A stretch of DNA of 58,470 nucleotides from Prevotella sp. (GCA_018385335.1 JAHAZN010000075.1:1-58470); one strand, 5' to 3'. Counted from the first letter of the stretch, positions 44,793 to 53,840 are shown. Translations and numbers: made by a program. The notes: generated from the sequence alone by a model not told the origin.

Positions 44793-46692
44793 AAATTCAA
44801 TCATCGGATTTGCATTGATGGGTTTGGTACTCATCGTGTTTAGTATCTACAACCAGCCCTCGCAACAGGAATTGGATGCTATGAGGGTTCAAGACTCTAT
44901 CAATCAAGTTAACAAAGAGAAGGCAGAGACCGAACGCAAGGTGGCTGAAGCAGCACGCAAGGCTGAGGCACTCGAGGCTGCAAGAAACGACACCACTGCC
45001 CTCTTTCATCAGGCACTCAACGGAAAGAACGAGAAGGTGGTGCTGAAGAACAAGCATCTTCAACTCACACTCGACACCAAGGGTGGCGTGATCAAAGAGG
45101 CTAAGGTACTGGGATTCAAAGACCGTTCAGGCAACAGCGATGTGATACTTTTCTCAGGCGAGGATCAACAGCTCAATTTCTTGCTCGCTGGAAAAGATGT
45201 GAACATCGTTACCTCTGACCTCTTTTTCATGCCTACCAATGTGTCCGACTCTACAGTCACAATGACGGCACAGGCTGCCAATGGTGGACAACTGTCAATC
45301 AACTATTCACTCGGCAAGGATTACCTGGTGAATATCTCTCTTGAGACAAAAAAACTGCAGGGTATCTTCGCCCCCAACTACAGAGAGATTGACGTGGTAT
45401 GGAGCGAGAAATGCAGACAGTTGGAGAAGGGCTTTGCCTTCGAAAACAGATATGCTACACTTACTTATAAGGAGAAAGATGGTTCTACCGACTACCTCAA
45501 TGAGGCATCGGAAAAGATTGATGAGCCTATCGAGGAACGCTTAGACTGGGTGGCATTCAAGAACCAGTTCTTCAGCGCTGTACTCATGGCTAAAGACGAT
45601 TTCGCTGCCAATTCTTTGCTCACCAGTGTTCCCTATGAGAAACCCAAGAAAGAGGAGGCTGAAAAGCAGACGGTCTATCTCAAACAGTATGAGGCGAAAC
45701 TGAAGACTGCCTTTGACCCTACTGGTGCCCGTCCTACTGAGTTCGAACTCTTCATTGGTCCCAACGACTTCCGTCTGTTACAGGACATTGAGGAGCAGAG
45801 CACACAGGACAAAGACCTCGAACTGCAGCAGCTTGTCTATCTCGGATGGCCACTCTTCCGTATCATCAACCGATGGTTCACACTCTATGTCTTCGACTGG
45901 CTCACGAGCTTCGGTTTTAACATGGGTATCGTTCTCATCCTTATCACCTTGCTCCTCAAGGCCATCACCTATCCCTTGGTGAAGAAGACTTATCTCAACT
46001 CAGCCAAGATGCGTGTGCTCAAACCAAAACTCGACGAGGCTACCAAACAATATAACAAGCCTGAAGACCAGATGATGAAACAGCAGGCCATGATGTCGCT
46101 CTATGCACAGTATGGAGTGAGTCCGCTAAGCGGATGTCTGCCCATGCTCATACAGATGCCTATCTGGATTGCTATGTTCAACTTCGTACCTAACGCTATC
46201 CAACTGCGTGGAGAGAGCTTCCTGTGGATCAACGACCTTTCTACCTATGACCCCATCATCGAATGGAACACCAATATCTGGCTCATCGGCGACCACCTCA
46301 GTCTCACCTGTATTCTCTTCTGTGTGGCTAATATTCTCTACTCTATGATGAGCATGCGTCAACAGCGTGACCAGATGGTAGGACAACAGGCAGAACAGAT
46401 GAAGATGATGCAATGGATGATGTATCTCATGCCACTCATGTTCTTCTTTATGTTCAACGACTATTCAGCTGGTCTCAACTTCTATTACTTCATCTCGCTC
46501 TTCTTCAGTGCTGCCATTATGTGGGTACTGAGAAAAACAACTAACGACGAGAAACTGCTTGCTATCCTTGAAGCTAAATATAAGGAGAACAAGAACAAAC
46601 CTCAGAAAATGAGCGGACTTGCAGCACGCTTGGCTGCCATGCAGAAAGAGGCTGAAGAGTTGAGAAAGAAAAGAGAAGGTAACAAAAACTGA
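44785..46692 (+). CDS. yidC: Membrane protein insertase YidC
   Basis: Inserts and folds inner-membrane proteins, alone or with SecYEG. The 635-aa protein has the Gram-negative layout: an N-terminal anchor (NSIIGFALMGLVLIVFSIY), a large periplasmic beta-sandwich domain (about residues 70-350), then five core transmembrane segments. These include the conserved arginine region KMRVLKPKLDEATKQYNKPE and the SPLSGCLPMLIQMPIWIAMF hairpin, before a basic tail (LRKKREGNKN) that likely touches the ribosome. It overlaps pyrG at its start and the peptidase gene at its end (TGATG). Confidence 0.97.
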   Translation: MNKNSIIGFALMGLVLIVFSIYNQPSQQELDAMRVQDSINQVNKEKAETERKVAEAARKAEALEAARNDTTALFHQALNGKNEKVVLKNKHLQLTLDTKGGVIKEAKVLGFKDRSGNSDVILFSGEDQQLNFLLAGKDVNIVTSDLFFMPTNVSDSTVTMTAQAANGGQLSINYSLGKDYLVNISLETKKLQGIFAPNYREIDVVWSEKCRQLEKGFAFENRYATLTYKEKDGSTDYLNEASEKIDEPIEERLDWVAFKNQFFSAVLMAKDDFAANSLLTSVPYEKPKKEEAEKQTVYLKQYEAKLKTAFDPTGARPTEFELFIGPNDFRLLQDIEEQSTQDKDLELQQLVYLGWPLFRIINRWFTLYVFDWLTSFGFNMGIVLILITLLLKAITYPLVKKTYLNSAKMRVLKPKLDEATKQYNKPEDQMMKQQAMMSLYAQYGVSPLSGCLPMLIQMPIWIAMFNFVPNAIQLRGESFLWINDLSTYDPIIEWNTNIWLIGDHLSLTCILFCVANILYSMMSMRQQRDQMVGQQAEQMKMMQWMMYLMPLMFFFMFNDYSAGLNFYYFISLFFSAAIMWVLRKTTNDEKLLAILEAKYKENKNKPQKMSGLAARLAAMQKEAEELRKKREGNKN

Positions 46693-48869
46693 TGTTAACA
46701 ATGAATAAGATTTTTACCATGCTGACAGCTGCCGTGCTGACACTCTCCACCACGGCCGTTGCCGCTGAAAAAGAGATGATAGGAAAACAGACACTCACAC
46801 TCAACAGCAGATACATGACCCCAGAAGTGTTGTGGGCCATGGGACGTATCGCTACAGCAGAGGCGTCGCCCGACGGAAAGAAAATCGTCTATCAGGTAGG
46901 CTACTACAGCGTGAAAGAGAACAAGAGCAGACAGGTGCTCAGAGTTGTGGATGCTGACGGCAACAACGACATGTTGCTCACCACCGATAAAGAAAGTGAG
47001 ACGGATCCCGCATGGATAGACAACGGCAACAGGATCGCCTTTATCAAAGGGGGTGAACTCTGGACAATGAATGCCGATGGAACAGACAGGAAATGCCTCT
47101 CTGATACTAAGGGTGAGATATGGGGATTCAAGTTTGCCCCCAACGGGAAGAAGGTCATCCTCATCAAGTCTATTCCTTTCAACGAGATTATCAAAAAGAC
47201 CCCCGACGACCTGCCTCTGAGCACAGGACGGTTGGTCACCGACCTCATGTACCGTCATTGGGACCACTATGTAGAGCAGATCCCTCACCCCTTTGTGGCT
47301 GATGTCACCGCCAATGGTCTGACTGCGACCATTGATATCCTTGAGGGTGAGCCTTATGAGTGCCCCATGGAGCCCTTTGGCGGCGTGGAGCAGTTGGCAT
47401 GGAGTCCCGACGCTCAGCACATTGCATATACCTGTAGAAAAAAGACTGGCGTGCAATATGCCATCTCTACCGACGCCGACATCTATTTATATAATGTCGC
47501 TACGCGCGAGACCAAGAACCTCTGCAAACCTGCCGACTACAAAGGATATGAGGCTGACCCAACCCACACGATGCTCGACCAGCCCATGAACAGTGTGGAG
47601 AATCTGAAGAACAACCCTGGCTATGATCAAAACCCTCAGTTCTCTCCCAACGGACGTTATGTGGCATGGCAGAGCATGGCACGCGATGGCTATGAAGCCG
47701 ACCGTAACCGTCTCTGTGTGCTCGATCTGACAACAGGAGAGAAGACTTACGTTACCGAAGAGTTTGACTCCAACGTCGATGGCTTCTGCTGGAGCAACGA
47801 TAGCAAGATGCTCTCATTCATCGGTGTATGGCACGGATGTATCAATATGTATCAGACGAACCTCAAGGGAAAAGTGAGACAGTTGACCGATAACAAGGCC
47901 GACTTTGTTTCCATCGCTCCCATGGGTAACACCTCCCGCCTGCTGGCCCTCAGACAGAGCTTCTCTACCCCCAACGACATCTTCGTTGTTACCCCGGGAA
48001 AGTATATTGCCAAGACGCAACAGCTGCAGGTGACTCACGAGAACAAACATCTGCTCGACCAGCTCGACCTCGGAAGGGTGGAACAGCGTTGGGTGAAGAC
48101 CACCGATGGCAAGTACATGCTCACTTGGGTTATCCTCCCAAGCAATTTCGACCCTAACAAGCGCTACCCCACCCTGCTCTTCTGCGAAGGCGGTCCACAG
48201 AGTCCCGTGAGCCAGTTCTGGAGCTTCAGATGGAACTTCCAAATCATGGCTGCCCACGGATATGTAATCATCGCACCTAACAGACGCGGACTACCTGGCT
48301 TCGGCAGTGAATGGAACGAACAGGTGAGCGGCGACTGGACAGGACAGTGTATGAACGATTATCTCTCTGCTATCGACGATGCCGCCAACAACCTGCCTTA
48401 TGTGGACAAAGACCGCCTTGGTGCCGTGGGCGCCAGCTTCGGAGGTTTTAGCGTCTATTATCTTGCTGGTCATCACAACAAGAGATTCAAGTGTTTCATC
48501 TCCCACGATGGTGCCTTCAACCTCGAATCGATGTACACCGACACCGAGGAGGCATGGTTCAGCAACTGGGAATACGACGATGCTTTCTGGAACAAGAAGC
48601 TCACTGATCGTTCCAAGAAGACCTACGACAACTCACCTCATAAGTTTATCGATAACTGGGATACACCTATCCTCTGCATCCACGGTGAGAAAGACTACCG
48701 CATCAACTATACCCAGGGCATGGGCGCCTTCAATGCAGCACGCATGAAAGGCATACCCGCCGAACTGCTCATCTTCCCCGATGAGAACCATTGGGTGCTC
48801 AAACCTCAGAACGGTATCCTTTGGCAACGTACTTTCTTTGCCTGGCTCGACAAGTGGTTGAAGAAATAA
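46692..48869 (+). CDS. S9 family (prolyl oligopeptidase-type) serine peptidase, exported
   Basis: A 725-aa exported peptidase. A signal peptide (MNKIFTMLTAAVLTLSTTAVAA) follows an initial MLT, so the true start may be the ATG at 46701 instead of 46692. N-terminal seven-bladed WD-like propeller (for example YQVGYYSVKENKSRQVLRV, SPNGRYVAW), then an alpha/beta hydrolase catalytic domain with Ser582 in GASFGGFS, Asp668 in HGEKDYRIN and His700 in DENHWVLK. Such enzymes cut short peptides in the periplasm, typically dipeptidyl- or acylaminoacyl-peptidase types, and serve amino-acid-fermenting Bacteroidales. Exact specificity cannot be read. It overlaps yidC at the stop/start and is followed by an MFS gene 37 bases later. 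Confidence 0.9.
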   Translation: MLTMNKIFTMLTAAVLTLSTTAVAAEKEMIGKQTLTLNSRYMTPEVLWAMGRIATAEASPDGKKIVYQVGYYSVKENKSRQVLRVVDADGNNDMLLTTDKESETDPAWIDNGNRIAFIKGGELWTMNADGTDRKCLSDTKGEIWGFKFAPNGKKVILIKSIPFNEIIKKTPDDLPLSTGRLVTDLMYRHWDHYVEQIPHPFVADVTANGLTATIDILEGEPYECPMEPFGGVEQLAWSPDAQHIAYTCRKKTGVQYAISTDADIYLYNVATRETKNLCKPADYKGYEADPTHTMLDQPMNSVENLKNNPGYDQNPQFSPNGRYVAWQSMARDGYEADRNRLCVLDLTTGEKTYVTEEFDSNVDGFCWSNDSKMLSFIGVWHGCINMYQTNLKGKVRQLTDNKADFVSIAPMGNTSRLLALRQSFSTPNDIFVVTPGKYIAKTQQLQVTHENKHLLDQLDLGRVEQRWVKTTDGKYMLTWVILPSNFDPNKRYPTLLFCEGGPQSPVSQFWSFRWNFQIMAAHGYVIIAPNRRGLPGFGSEWNEQVSGDWTGQCMNDYLSAIDDAANNLPYVDKDRLGAVGASFGGFSVYYLAGHHNKRFKCFISHDGAFNLESMYTDTEEAWFSNWEYDDAFWNKKLTDRSKKTYDNSPHKFIDNWDTPILCIHGEKDYRINYTQGMGAFNAARMKGIPAELLIFPDENHWVLKPQNGILWQRTFFAWLDKWLKK

Positions 48870-48906
48870 GAAATCAATAAGAATAAGAACAAACAATTAC
48901 TATCCA

Positions 48907-50520
48907 ATGAATCAACAAAAAACTCTTCGCGACTCGGCTGGCCTCCGTTGGACGGCCCTGTTGCTTTTGGCACTGGCCATGTTCTGTGCCTATATCTTTA
49001 TGGACATTCTCTCACCCATCAAAGACCTGATGCAGACACAGCGCGGGTGGGATTCTGATGCCTTTGGCACCATGCAGGGAGCAGAGACCTTCCTCAATGT
49101 CTTTGTCTTCTTCCTTATCTTTGCTGGCATCATCCTCGACAAGATGGGTGTACGCTTCACTGCCCTCCTCTCTGGCGGTGTGATGCTCATCGGCGCCATC
49201 ATCAAATGGTATGCCGTGAGCGATGCCTTCATCGGCAGTGGTCTTGAGACATGGTTCACCAACAACCTCAATCACATCCCTGTGTTCGAACAGCTTGGTG
49301 TTTCTCCTTTCTATGAGGGGATGCCTGCCTCAGCCAAACTTGCAGCCCTCGGTTTTATGCTCTTCGGATGTGGCGCTGAGATGGGTGGTATCACCGTGAG
49401 CCGAGGTATCGTGAAATGGTTCAAAGGACGTGAGATGGCATTGGCTATGGGTTCAGAGATGGCATTGGCACGTCTCGGTGTAGCCACCTGTATGATCTTC
49501 TCACCTTTTTTCGCCAAATTGGGCGATGAGGTAAGCGTATCCCGTTCGGTAGCTTTCGGAGTGGTGTTACTCTGCATCGCCCTCATCATGCTCGTTGTCT
49601 ATTTCTTCATGGATAAGAAGCTCGACAGTCAGACGGGTGAAGCTGAGGAGAAGGATGACCCCTTCAAGATTTCCGACCTCGGACAGATTCTCTCCTCCAT
49701 GGGTTTCTGGTTGGTATCACTGTTGTGTGTGCTCTATTATTCGGCCATCTTCCCCTTCCAGAAATATGCCGTCAACATGTTGCAGTGTAACCTCACGTTC
49801 ACCGAGGTACCCGCCGACTCCTTCTGGGCCTCTCCTTCTGTGACCATCGTGCAGTATGGCATCATGCTTGTAGTGGCTGTCACAGCCTTCATGTTCAACT
49901 TCATGAAACAGAAGACCATCAAATACGGCGTATTGTCGCTTTCTGTCATCGCCCTTGTTGTCTATTGCTATATGGGTTACATGCGCCAGTCGGCTGAGTC
50001 TATCTTCGCAGTGTTCCCTCTGTTGGCAGTGGGCATCACTCCCGTCCTTGGCAACTATGTTGATCATAAGGGTAAGGCAGCCAGTATGCTGGTGTTGGGC
50101 TCATTGCTCCTCATCGCCTGTCACCTCACCTTTGCCTTCGTTCTTCCTATGTTCAAGGGCAGTCAGGTAGGCGGCGTTGTAGTGGCTTATCTCACCATCC
50201 TTATCCTCGGCGCCTCCTTCTCTCTCGTTCCTGCCTCTCTCTGGCCCAGCGTTCCCAAGCTCGTTGACGCCAAAGTGATTGGTTCTGCCTATGCACTGAT
50301 TTTCTGGATTCAGAATATCGGTCTGTGGCTCTTCCCGCTACTCATCGGCAAGGTGCTGACAGCCACCAATGAGGGTGTCACTGATGCCACACAGCTCAAC
50401 TACACGGCACCGCTCGTCATGCTTGCCTGTCTTGGTGTTGCAGCCTTGGTGATAGGCATCATCCTCAAGGTAGTGGACAAGAAAAAAGGCATCGGACTGG
50501 AGGAGCCAAACATCAAATAG
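48907..50520 (+). CDS. MFS transporter, 12 transmembrane segments
   Basis: A 537-aa polytopic inner-membrane protein of the major facilitator superfamily, with motif A-like ILDKMGVRFT between helices 2 and 3, repeated more weakly as YVDHKGKAAS between helices 8 and 9, and about 12 hydrophobic spans. A cytoplasmic loop lies near residues 235-260 (MDKKLDSQTGEAEEKDD). It follows the peptidase by 37 bases, so uptake of peptides or amino acids is a reasonable guess, but the family (possibly near the OFA or nitrate-type groups) does not settle it. A cluster of palindromes begins right after its stop codon. Confidence 0.82.
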   Translation: MNQQKTLRDSAGLRWTALLLLALAMFCAYIFMDILSPIKDLMQTQRGWDSDAFGTMQGAETFLNVFVFFLIFAGIILDKMGVRFTALLSGGVMLIGAIIKWYAVSDAFIGSGLETWFTNNLNHIPVFEQLGVSPFYEGMPASAKLAALGFMLFGCGAEMGGITVSRGIVKWFKGREMALAMGSEMALARLGVATCMIFSPFFAKLGDEVSVSRSVAFGVVLLCIALIMLVVYFFMDKKLDSQTGEAEEKDDPFKISDLGQILSSMGFWLVSLLCVLYYSAIFPFQKYAVNMLQCNLTFTEVPADSFWASPSVTIVQYGIMLVVAVTAFMFNFMKQKTIKYGVLSLSVIALVVYCYMGYMRQSAESIFAVFPLLAVGITPVLGNYVDHKGKAASMLVLGSLLLIACHLTFAFVLPMFKGSQVGGVVVAYLTILILGASFSLVPASLWPSVPKLVDAKVIGSAYALIFWIQNIGLWLFPLLIGKVLTATNEGVTDATQLNYTAPLVMLACLGVAALVIGIILKVVDKKKGIGLEEPNIK

Positions 50521-50530
50521 GTTATATTTT

Positions 50531-50745
50531 GCGGGCTGTAAGCCCAGCCTACATATAGCCCAGGGTAGAGCGAAGCGACACCCTGGGTTATGTTGAGGAA
50601 GATAGTTTGCGCCCTGTAAGGGCAAAAGCGTTATATGAGCTTTTGTTTCAACGCTTTTGCCCTTACAGGGCGTAGTTTGTCAATCGATATGGGAACACAG
50701 GGCGTTGCCCTGGGCTAATCGCAGGTTGCCCTTACAGGGCTCAGG
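50531..50745. repeat. Cluster of GC-rich palindromes (REP-like intergenic element)
   Basis: The stretch downstream of the MFS gene has no coding potential and is built from related palindromes. GGGCT-GTA-AGCCC lies at 50533-50545. AGCCCAGGGT pairs with ACCCTGGGTT at 50557-50589. Perfect 23-base arms CGCCCTGTAAGGGCAAAAGC... at 50610-50632 pair with 50650-50672 (17-base loop). CAGGGC-GTT-GCCCTG lies at 50698-50712 and GCCCTTACAGGGC at 50728-50740. The shared words GCCCTGTAAGGGC and AGCCCAGGGC are typical of dispersed elements in Bacteroidetes genomes, as far as I recall. Confidence 0.85.
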
Positions 50746-50960
50746 TTAGCACCCTCTTATATGCTGCTTCACCTAATCAATCACATAATGATAACAGTTG
50801 TTATCGGGATTAACACCTCATCACGCCGAGGCAATCGTTAGGATGCAAAGTTAATCCTTACTCTCACATGCCATACAACAGGATTATTTCAGCATGTTTT
50901 TGTTTTGTATCACACATGGAGTCAACTATCTTCAAAACCAAAGAAAACAGTGATGTTGCG
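50746..50960. other. Intergenic region with a 16-bp palindrome and a minus-strand promoter-like sequence
   Basis: No gene is supported here. It holds GATAACAGTTGTTATC (50790-50805; perfect 7-base arms). A minus-strand TAACTTTG box (complement of 50846-50853) has a TTG 22 bases upstream (complement of 50876-50878), which would read towards the palindrome cluster rather than into gldE. Confidence 0.4.
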
Positions 50961-52313
50961 TCATCGACCCTCCTGCCCCTGCTCTTCGGAGTTGACGACA
51001 ACCTTGACTTTGGAGATACGATGTTCCTCCATGGCCAACACCTCGAAACTCATGCCACCATAGGTAAGCTTCTCATGCAACATAGGGAACTCGCCCTTGA
51101 GTTCAAGAAGCAGTCCGGCCAACGTGTCTGCATCCCCCTCCGGTTCTTCAAAGTGACAGTTCTTCTCCTCAAGCAGACGGAAGAAATCGCTCAAGAGCGT
51201 CTTGCCCTCAAAGATGAAGGAACCTTCAGCCACTTGAACAAAGGCTTTTTCATCTTCATCATACTCATCGTTAATCTCGCCCACAATCTCCTCCAGGACA
51301 TCCTCGAGCGTAACGATACCACTGGTGCCGCCAAACTCATCGACAACGATGGCAATGTGCACCTTGTTCTCCTGAAAATCTCTCAGCAGATCATCAATCT
51401 TCTTGGTCTCGGGAACGAAATAAGGGGGACGGATGAGCGTCTGCCAGCGGAAGTTGTTGGGTTTGTTGAGATGAGGAATAAGGTCCTTGATATAGAGCAC
51501 TCCGCGGATATTATCTATGTTGTCTTGATAGACGGGAATACGCGAATAGTTGTTCTCCACTATACAGCGGAGCACCTCCTGATAGGTAGATTTGAAATCC
51601 AGATCCACCACATCCTGTCTGCTCGTCATAATCTCCTTAGCAGTCTCATCACCGAAACGCACGATACCCTCGAGCAACTTCTTCTCCTCCTTTATCTCCT
51701 CGTTGTCAGTGAGTTCGAGTGCCTGTTCAAGGTCATCGACACTGAGAATACGATTCTCCTTTTTGGTGAGTTTGTCTGCCAACATCCCCGTACGCATCAA
51801 GATAGTTTCCAAAGGATAGAACAGTCGCCGGAAGAACATGATGCCCGTGACCGAACGTCGGCAGAACGACAGCGCATTCTGTCCACAATAAACCTTTGGC
51901 ATGATCTCTCCAAAGAGGAGAAGGAGGAAGGTAAGGATGACAGTGATGAAGAGAAACTCCAACCAATAAGCCTGACCAAAATCTACCACATGCGCAATAA
52001 AATAGTTACAGAGCATGATGATGGTCACGTTGACAAGATTGTTGGTGATGAGGATAGTAGCCAAAGTGCGTTCCGAGTCTTCACGCAACTTGAGAATCAG
52101 TCTGTCGTTCTCGTTCTTCTCCTCTTCAAGTTCATTGAGCTCATTAGGTCCTAAGGAGAAGAAAGCTATTTCCGAGCCCGAAGCAAATCCCGAAAGCAAG
52201 AGAAGCAGGCAGGCTAACACTCCGGCGATAGCGGCCCCCCAGTCAAGCGGGAGCAAACTAACTCCATCGAAAAAACAACTTATACTGTTAATCCAAAGCC
52301 ACAGCGATGTCAT
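50961..52313 (-). CDS. gldE: GldE-like CNNM/CBS-domain membrane protein (HlyC/CorC family)
   Basis: A 450-aa inner-membrane protein. The N-terminal CNNM (DUF21) domain has about four membrane segments (GVLACLLLLLSGFASGSE, LFITVILTFLLLLFGEIMPK). A CBS pair follows (about residues 210-330, MTSRQDVVDLD, FGGTSGIVTLEDVLEEIVGEI), then a C-terminal CorC_HlyC domain. Relatives transport or sense Mg2+/Co2+. In Bacteroidetes this family member next to ssb is named GldE after gliding-motility genes, where it works with GldD; no gldD gene follows here, so the gliding name is positional only. The ssb gene lies 14 bases upstream. Confidence 0.8.
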   Translation of the reverse strand: MTSLWLWINSISCFFDGVSLLPLDWGAAIAGVLACLLLLLSGFASGSEIAFFSLGPNELNELEEEKNENDRLILKLREDSERTLATILITNNLVNVTIIMLCNYFIAHVVDFGQAYWLEFLFITVILTFLLLLFGEIMPKVYCGQNALSFCRRSVTGIMFFRRLFYPLETILMRTGMLADKLTKKENRILSVDDLEQALELTDNEEIKEEKKLLEGIVRFGDETAKEIMTSRQDVVDLDFKSTYQEVLRCIVENNYSRIPVYQDNIDNIRGVLYIKDLIPHLNKPNNFRWQTLIRPPYFVPETKKIDDLLRDFQENKVHIAIVVDEFGGTSGIVTLEDVLEEIVGEINDEYDEDEKAFVQVAEGSFIFEGKTLLSDFFRLLEEKNCHFEEPEGDADTLAGLLLELKGEFPMLHEKLTYGGMSFEVLAMEEHRISKVKVVVNSEEQGQEGR

Positions 52314-52327
52314 GTCATGCAGACTTT

Positions 52328-52747
52328 TTAGAAGGGAACATCATTAGATGAAGACAGGTCCTCTGATTCTGCCGCTGCTGCTGAGGGCGTAGCTGAAGGA
52401 AGCGGACTGACAGACTGCTGCTTTGGCGTAAGCATCTCCATGTTATCCACCCATATCTCAGTGCGCTGATGCCTTATACCACGCTTATCATCATAGTTGG
52501 TATAACGCACCCTTCCCTCGATATAGAGTTTGTCACCTTTATGTACATATTTCTCTACCACTTCAGCCAGTCGGCGCCACAGCACGATGTCGTGCCAGTC
52601 GGTGCGGTCGGGCACCTGAGTGCCGTTAGGTAGCGTATATCCACGCTCCGTTGTGGCTAAAGGAAAACGCGCCACAGCCACTCCCTGATCAACATATCTC
52701 ACCTCAGGCTCACGACCCACGTTGCCTATCAACATTACCTTATTCAT
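52328..52747 (-). CDS. ssb: Single-stranded DNA-binding protein
   Basis: Coats single-stranded DNA in replication, repair and recombination. The 139-aa protein has the OB fold (MNKVMLIGNVGREPEVRY, WHDIVLWRRLAEVVEKYVHKG, IEGRVRYTNYDDKRG), a low-complexity Ser/Ala linker and the acidic C-terminal tip SNDVPF that recruits partner proteins. It lies 3 bases downstream of the 185-aa hypothetical gene and 14 bases upstream of gldE, in line with the conserved Bacteroidetes ssb-gldE pairing. Confidence 0.95.
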   Translation of the reverse strand: MNKVMLIGNVGREPEVRYVDQGVAVARFPLATTERGYTLPNGTQVPDRTDWHDIVLWRRLAEVVEKYVHKGDKLYIEGRVRYTNYDDKRGIRHQRTEIWVDNMEMLTPKQQSVSPLPSATPSAAAAESEDLSSSNDVPF

Positions 52748-52750
52748 AGG

Positions 52751-53308
52751 TTATGAGGTTTGTTTACAGAATCCAAGAAACTGATATTTGAAATTCTTAC
52801 CTTTGACAGAAGGGAACTGACTGCGATTGTCCACATGCTCGCGCAGATAGTCGATGATACGATTGTAACAATCCTGTCCCGACTGTGCCTTGAGACGTGC
52901 CACGAAATGACAGTCGCGATATTGAAACTTACCCGTTCCCGGCACAAGAGACACACGTTTGAAGTCGATGCTCCCTTCATACCATCCATACAACTGCTCA
53001 TTGAGTTTGGCGATGACGGGAGATACAACACGCTCTGCTGGTGAGAGCAACGCTTGAGAGACATGCACAGCACGCTTCTCCTTAAAGTCAGCCATCGTGG
53101 AAGCATCGGTCTTGATGATAATGAAATAGATACGGGGACGCACCTTATAACGCTTTGGATAGAACACTTCACTCGACACATACTCTCGTATCTCAGCTTC
53201 TAGCACTGGGTTCATGCCTATCTCATCGATGTTGCGCAGGAATGCGATAGCATCATCAACATTAGTTACCAATGTCTCTTTATCAAAATATCTGATATAC
53301 AGATTCAT
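52751..53308 (-). CDS. Hypothetical protein upstream of ssb
   Basis: A 185-aa protein. Start at the ATG at 53308 (MNLYIRYFDKETLVTNVDDA), since the longer frame contributes non-conserved hydrophobic residues. It has no signal peptide or membrane segment. It looks alpha/beta, with YVSSEVFYPKRYKVRPRIYFIIIKT in the middle, a basic region near KLNEQLYGWYEGSIDFKRV, and ending CKQTS. I do not recognise a domain. Coupling to ssb (3-base gap) hints at a role in DNA metabolism; that is inference only. Confidence 0.75.
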   Translation of the reverse strand: MNLYIRYFDKETLVTNVDDAIAFLRNIDEIGMNPVLEAEIREYVSSEVFYPKRYKVRPRIYFIIIKTDASTMADFKEKRAVHVSQALLSPAERVVSPVIAKLNEQLYGWYEGSIDFKRVSLVPGTGKFQYRDCHFVARLKAQSGQDCYNRIIDYLREHVDNRSQFPSVKGKNFKYQFLGFCKQTS

Positions 53309-53392
53309 ACTATCAACTGTAAGATTTAAATTTTCGTAAAGTAAAATAATAATGGTGTTTGTTATCAACTAAACAAACAAAAAAAAATAATG

Positions 53393-53465
53393 AGCGGAAA
53401 ACGGGACTCGAACCCGCGACCCCAACCTTGGCAAGGTTGTGCTCTACCAACTGAGCTATTTCCGC
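53393..53465 (-). tRNA. tRNA-Gly (GCC), first copy
   Basis: Minus strand GCGGAAATAGCTCAG... folds as a 73-base cloverleaf: acceptor GCGGAAA/TTTCCGC with discriminator T, D-loop AGTTGGTAGA, anticodon loop TTGCCAA (anticodon GCC) and T-arm GCGGGTTCGAGTCCCGT. CCA is not encoded. Nearly identical to the copy at 53728-53800. Confidence 0.97.
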
Positions 53466-53474
53466 CTGCAAGTG

Positions 53475-53558
53475 TGAAGAGGAGGAGACTCGAACTCCCA
53501 CGTCGCAATTGACACTACCCCCTCAAAGTAGCGCGTCTACCAATTCCGCCACCTCTCC
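53475..53558 (-). tRNA. tRNA-Leu (GAG)
   Basis: Minus strand GGAGAGGTGGCGGAATTGGT... is an 84-base class II tRNA with a long variable arm. Anticodon stem CTACT/GGTAG with loop TTGAGGG gives anticodon GAG; T-arm GGGAGTTCGAGTCTCCT; acceptor closed with one G-T pair, discriminator A. CCA is not encoded. Confidence 0.95.
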
Positions 53559-53594
53559 GACACATGGTTAGGATGAACTTATAAAAAAAGAGTG

Positions 53595-53676
53595 TGCCCA
53601 GAACAGGACTCGAACCTGCACGCCTCGCGGCACACGCACCTGAAACGTGCGCGTCTACCAATTCCGCCACCTGGGC
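53595..53676 (-). tRNA. tRNA-Leu (CAG)
   Basis: Minus strand GCCCAGGTGGCGGAATTGGT... is an 82-base class II tRNA. Anticodon stem CACGT/GCGTG with loop TTCAGGT gives anticodon CAG; acceptor GCCCAGG/TCTGGGC; discriminator A. CCA is not encoded. Confidence 0.95.
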
Positions 53677-53727
53677 ATGATTCATAAAAGACCTGCTCTT
53701 TTATGCTCTCTTTTGTTCAATACATCG

Positions 53728-53800
53728 AGCGGAAAACGGGACTCGAACCCGCGACCCCAACCTTGGCAAGGTTGTGCTCTACCAACTGAGCTATTTCCGC
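53728..53800 (-). tRNA. tRNA-Gly (GCC), second copy
   Basis: Same 73-base cloverleaf as the copy at 53393-53465, anticodon GCC, discriminator T, no encoded CCA. First gene of the four-tRNA unit, 40 bases downstream of a consensus promoter. Confidence 0.97.
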
Positions 53801-53840
53801 ATTCAATCCTTTTGCAAGGAGCATTTCGCTTAATGCGGTG

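Noticed and set aside
50521..50760. CRISPR array
   Set aside because: The repeats are palindromes of different lengths without regular spacers; no cas genes are present.
50868..52154. 428-codon open frame opposite gldE
   Set aside because: Starts in the intergenic region but is otherwise antisense to a well supported gene; no domain and no promoter in that direction.
53357..53378. GTTTGTT/AACAAAC hairpin after the last tRNA as its terminator
   Set aside because: In the direction of tRNA transcription the T-run precedes the stem instead of following it, so it is not a proper intrinsic terminator.
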